Source: Paratinospora sagittata
Lineage: Eukaryota > Streptophyta > Magnoliopsida > Ranunculales > Menispermaceae
Length of the DNA stretch: 64,000 nucleotides
Assembly: GCA_035771175.1 (NCBI GenBank)
Contig: CM069608.1
Location: 13,296,019 to 13,360,018, forward strand
Direction: 5' to 3'
The position numbers and the translations under genes are program-made. The notes under the pieces are model-generated. The model had not been told where the DNA came from, ran no database searches, and was given only the letters and a program-made list of their open reading frames with translations. This document shows positions 60,270-64,000 of the stretch, piece after piece. Numbering within the stretch: position 1 is the stretch's first letter; every line of letters starts with the position of its first letter.

Positions 60270-60405
60270 TTCAACCCTTCGGGTTGGGTTGGGGGTTGAG
60301 GTGTCAGTTTGGTTTGGGTTGGGTTCTAATTTTTTCAACCTACACTGTTTAGATTGGGTTAGACTTTTGCCCGACCCAATCCAACTCAACCTGTTACACC
60401 CCTAA
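60270..60405 (-). mobile_element. hAT-like transposon terminus
   Basis: The segment ends CTGTTACACCCCTA, whose reverse complement TAGGGGTGTAACAG is a usual hAT-type terminal start. It is preceded by GGGTTGGGTT and GACCCAATCC arms that form inverted subterminal repeats. The opposite end and a transposase were not found. Confidence 0.4.
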
Positions 60406-60440
60406 TTGATCTTAATGTTTCCTTCCTTTTTTCCCCTTCT

Positions 60441-60566
60441 CGTAAGAATTTTGTTGCACACAATTTAGCTCGGAAGGCCTGATCATGGCAAGCGTCAAGC
60501 TTTTGGATGTAGGCCTTGATATTCCATCTTTTCCATAATATTTTCTTGACAAAAAAAATTAAATAA
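60441..60566 (+). pseudogene. RNase H-like C-terminal fragment
   Basis: The plus-strand frame reads RKNFVAHNLARKA, stop, SWQASSFWM, stop, ALIFHLFHNIFL, stop. The VAHNLAR word followed by W, SSFW and an IP-FLHNV-like end matches the terminal segment of plant RNase H-like domains of non-LTR retroelements. Two internal stops; nothing upstream in frame. Confidence 0.5.
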
Positions 60567-61363
60567 ATAACTCTTAACAATTTATAATTAGTAAAAGCGG
60601 AGCCTTTCATATTAAATTGAATTTAGGGCGCCATCATATATATAAAGATATGATAAATTTGTATAAAAAACATGGTTTTAAAATATCCTATATTCCTTTG
60701 AAAAGAAAAATCCTATATTAATATCATATTTATCTGAAAAGGTCAAAGAATATATCATAATAATTTAAATTTCTAGTTACAAATAATTATGAGAAAGTTT
60801 TAATACCTAAAGAACTTACATAACAAATTTTAAGAATCATTTTAGCAATAAGGACATGTTTGTTTAGGTTAATTAATTAACTTAAGGTTCTACGTGGGCA
60901 ACTTGAAGAGTCTTCAATATTAGTATAGTAATACAAGCAGAAAGCAGCGGGTTATCAATGAACGTATAATCACAATGTATAATTTTAATTAAAGATTTAA
61001 CAAGAATATAAAAATGATAGTAGAAATAAAATTTAACAACTATTATAAATTAATTCATCACATGAAAATATGATCATTCATAATAAATTAATTCACGTGC
61101 TGAAAACTTGCAAGGGGATGATTACACCATTGTTTTAAAACGTTTTAGTTCACCATGAACTTACCTTATATACTAATTGCATTCTATTGAACACTATATA
61201 TATATATATAACACATGTAGTTGTATTATTGACTAGTGCATGTGATGGGATAAGGTGAAGGGTAAAGGCAGGGGGGCTCTGACTAGTAGAGCTTGATGTA
61301 ATTCATGAAGGTATTTCGTGCAAGGTTGATGGCATGAGCAATGGAGGGATATGATCAGCACCT
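60567..61363. other. AT-rich region without recognised features
   Basis: No long reading frame, repeat boundary or RNA gene was recognised. Short TA runs occur near 61195. Confidence 0.5.
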
Positions 61364-61553
61364 TTGGGAAATACTCAGATTTATTCCAAATTCTTCATAG
61401 ATGAAACAACAATAGTCATTGAATTAAAAAGGGGTCAGCCACCCTATTGTACCTTAGATGAGATCTTGCCTAGCTTCAAGAAAGGAGTCACTTTGATATG
61501 GTTGGAATCATGTTATGAGGGCTGCCAACCAAAAGGCTCTTGCCCATGTACAA
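61364..61553 (+). pseudogene. Possible RNase H-like fragment
   Basis: The frame from 61364 reads TIVIELKRGQPPYCTLDEIL and LPSFKKGVTLIW. Another frame continues NHVMRAANQKALAHVQC. The V-REANQKAHALA-like ending is reminiscent of RNase H-like domains, which would need one frameshift. The match is weak and I cannot confirm it. Confidence 0.3.
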
Positions 61554-62092
61554 TGTGATGACCCCCTCTCCCGACAACCCCGGGCTAACATTCAAACTCG
61601 GGTACTAGTAACCTTAACAGACACCACCTGCACACAAACTTGTACAACACATGTATTTCATAATCAAATAGTACCACAATTTATAATACCTGAATAAGTT
61701 CACCAGGCACATGATCATATAACCATTATGATTGAACTCCTTGATCGAGTAGAGCCTTTGTGCTGATAATGTGTTGTAAACTTAATCAAAATAATCAAGA
61801 ATGCTCAAAGAAAAATGGTAGATTTAATTCTCCATTTTCTATCTTTTCTCCAACATTTTACAACTCATTTCTTTATCTTTTCTCCATTTCTCTTTCTCTT
61901 CTCATTTTCTCTACAACTTCTCTTCATGATCTCTCTCATATTTATAAGGAAAGATTTACATCAAAAGATCACCAACTCACATGATAGGTAACTATGCTCT
62001 CACATGATGGACAACTATGCTCTCACATGATTCATGTGAGATACGTATACATACGTATTTATACAACTTGGATACATGTACCACATGAATAC
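61554..62092 (-). repeat. Truncated LTR related to solo LTR S, and unassigned AT-rich DNA
   Basis: TGTGATGACCCCCTCTCC at 61554 is the near reverse complement of the end of solo LTR S (16543-16560). The following CGGGTACTAGTAACC resembles S near 16480-16495. Similarity is lost after roughly 200 bp. Further right, ACTATGCTCTCACATGAT is repeated near 61990 and 62018. LTR-like sequence F starts at 62093. Confidence 0.5.
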
Positions 62093-63560
62093 TGTAGCAC
62101 CCCGATTTTCAAAACTAAATTTTTTTTTTTGTAAGATAATGAATATTTTATTTTTATATAAAGTATCACTGAAAATCGAGATGTTACTTGTATCTATCTA
62201 TCTTAACCAATAACCATTTTATAAATAATGAGATTTGCAAAACTATGAGTTTATATTCTTTCATCCAACTTGTTGGTTAAGATAAACGAATACTTTTAAT
62301 TCTTCATACAATTGTTATCTTCATACGATGATACTTGCCCTTGTCCATTCATTATGGACACAACATTAAAATACAATCATCAAATAGAATTAATGAATTC
62401 TATTCCAAGGCATTCACACGTGAATTAAATCACAGGGTCTTTACTGACCGTAATAATATTCATTGAATTTCAATTATCAATACAATTCGTTTGAATAATA
62501 AACCTTTAAAAATTAAATGAAAATATTCAGTCCCATAATACTAATTAATTAACCCACCCCTACTACTCTGCACTATGTCACGAACTCGCAATTTTATTCT
62601 CCTAAGCACCTGCATATAAAAAATAGGGGTGAGCTTGAAAGCCCAGTAGGTCATCTAAACAATTCACAATATTTTATTGTGATACATACACAAGAACATT
62701 ACAAACAAGTTTCACACATTAATCGTTGCAACATTAGATTGTTTGAGTCGATAATTTCATCACGTTCCAAATCACGTACCGTTAGAAAAATCAAACTCAG
62801 GGTGCACAGCCCAAGAAAAATTGGAACATTGGCGATATTCCTTCGAATAACTGCCCCATATGTGTGATTCTTATCTTAATCGTGTTCTTTAGTGATGTCA
62901 CGCCATACGTACGGTATAAGCACGATATTAAGTGCATTCATAAAACATATTCAACTCCACTACACATGGTATCATGTTACAAAGTCAATTATAATAGTGT
63001 TCACGCATTCACTATGTCAATATTCCAAATCATACATTTCATTATCAGGCATTATAATTTTTAAATGAATTCAACTACCACATGAATTTCATGCATCCAA
63101 TTATCATTTGATCAGAATAAAAATCATGTTAACACACATATCATCATGGTTAAACAATCATAACATTGCATACATATAATCATGTACAATAGGCATGCAT
63201 AAGCAATCTAATAATACTATGGACCTAATTAATTTAACATTCCTATCTATATATCAAATAAAATATTATGAAGGCCTAGAATCATTCCCACCTGAATCGC
63301 TAAATTCCAAATTACTTAAATTCCTCGTCACGCGTGGTAATCAACCTGTATACGTATATTACATTTGTTAATATAATTACTCGATTATGAGTGTAGAGAT
63401 ATATTCATATACATATATATATATATATAGTGGTTGGATGTTTAAACTAAGTATATATATATATATAATAACATATTATAGTGCCTTGTGATATGATATA
63501 ATAATGTGTATGGTATAACATGATATAATACAATATGTGATATATATATAAGTATATTGT
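62093..63560 (-). repeat. LTR-like sequence F, reverse orientation, probably incomplete
   Basis: It starts TGTAGCACCCCGATTTTC, like the start of other reversed LTRs here. At about 62607-62650 it carries the shared motif in reverse (CACCTGCATA, then GGGGTGAGC, then GCCCAGTAG). No second copy, primer site or end is visible before the window edge. Confidence 0.5.
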
Positions 63561-64000
63561 ATAACATTTTGGTTGCTAAAAAAAAATAATAACATTTGAG
63601 TTGCAATGTTTAAAAAATAATAACACTTGGTTAAAAAAAATGTATGATACATATAAATATATTATATAACATCTTGATTGCTAAAAAAAATAATAACACT
63701 TGAGTTGTAATGTTTTAAAAAAATTAATAACACTTGGTAAAAAAAATATGTATGATACATATAAATATATTATATAATATCTTGCAATGGTTAAAAAAAT
63801 AATAATAATAATAACGTATTGTATGTATGATATATATATAAATATATTATATAACATTTTGGTTGCTTAAAAAAATTAATAATACTTGAATTGCAATGTT
63901 TTAAAAAAAAATTAATGTATTGTATGTATGATATATATATAAATATATTGTATAACATTTTGGTTGCTAAAAAAAATTAATAATACTTGAATTGCAATGT
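63555..64000 (+). repeat. AT-rich tandem repeats at the right edge
   Basis: Four or more imperfect units of roughly 100-120 bp contain ATAACATTTTGGTTGC, an A run, AATACTTGAATTGCAATG and TATGATATATATATAAAT. They begin near 63559 and continue past the window end. Confidence 0.8.

Overview
The window is plant nuclear DNA, most likely repeat-rich heterochromatin of a flowering plant. It is AT-rich and almost wholly made of LTR retrotransposons inserted into one another. The families are chromodomain Ty3 elements primed by initiator tRNA-Met, a Sirevirus-type Ty1/copia element, a Tat/Ogre-type Ty3 fragment, pieces of non-LTR retroelement, and a broken plant-mobile-domain (MAIN-LIKE) gene. I see no intact host gene. 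The species cannot be named from this sequence.

Layout. 1-170 is the end of an LTR. 426-614 is a CACTA-like terminus. 1713-13269 is a complete but decayed Ty3 chromovirus on the minus strand (element A, LTRs about 5% diverged by eye), inserted into the RNase H domain of a minus-strand non-LTR-type sequence (about 1500-1712 and 13270-14540). Element A has an extra sense ORF (9245-10762) between its leader and gag. 14758-16560 and 16630-19500 are two solo LTRs with target duplications. 20122-22356 is the MAIN-LIKE pseudogene, followed by a roughly 220-bp tandem array built on GTTCGGT (22590-23290). 23781-45723 is a nest: element B has near-identical LTRs and contains a 5'-truncated element X (26091-42225). 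X's LTR is itself split by element C (29297-39910), a young, nearly intact chromovirus on the minus strand. Around B lies an older LTR-like sequence (D), itself interrupted by a solo-LTR-like repeat H (46428-48001).

From 48586 there follow a Tat/Ogre-type gag-protease fragment, a small internally deleted Ty3 element G (49070-50837), and a broken Sirevirus (50838 to about 56873, resuming at 59585). The Sirevirus carries, in the env-like position after pol, an ORF resembling the extra ORF of element A. Its 3' end is split by solo LTR E (56874-59579). The last 4.4 kb holds a CTT microsatellite, a hAT-like end, RNase H fragments, two truncated LTRs and AT-rich tandem repeats.

How the parts work together. 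The tRNA-Met primer sites, polypurine tracts and LTRs mark each element as a former replication unit. Most coding regions are broken. The most complete are X's 815-codon pol segment and element C, which has three visible lesions. The most interesting observations are a recurring LTR module resembling a leader-intron acceptor, TGACGTCA sites near LTR ends, the same putative-transposon-protein ORF in two retroelement superfamilies, and LTR ages that conflict with the nesting order.
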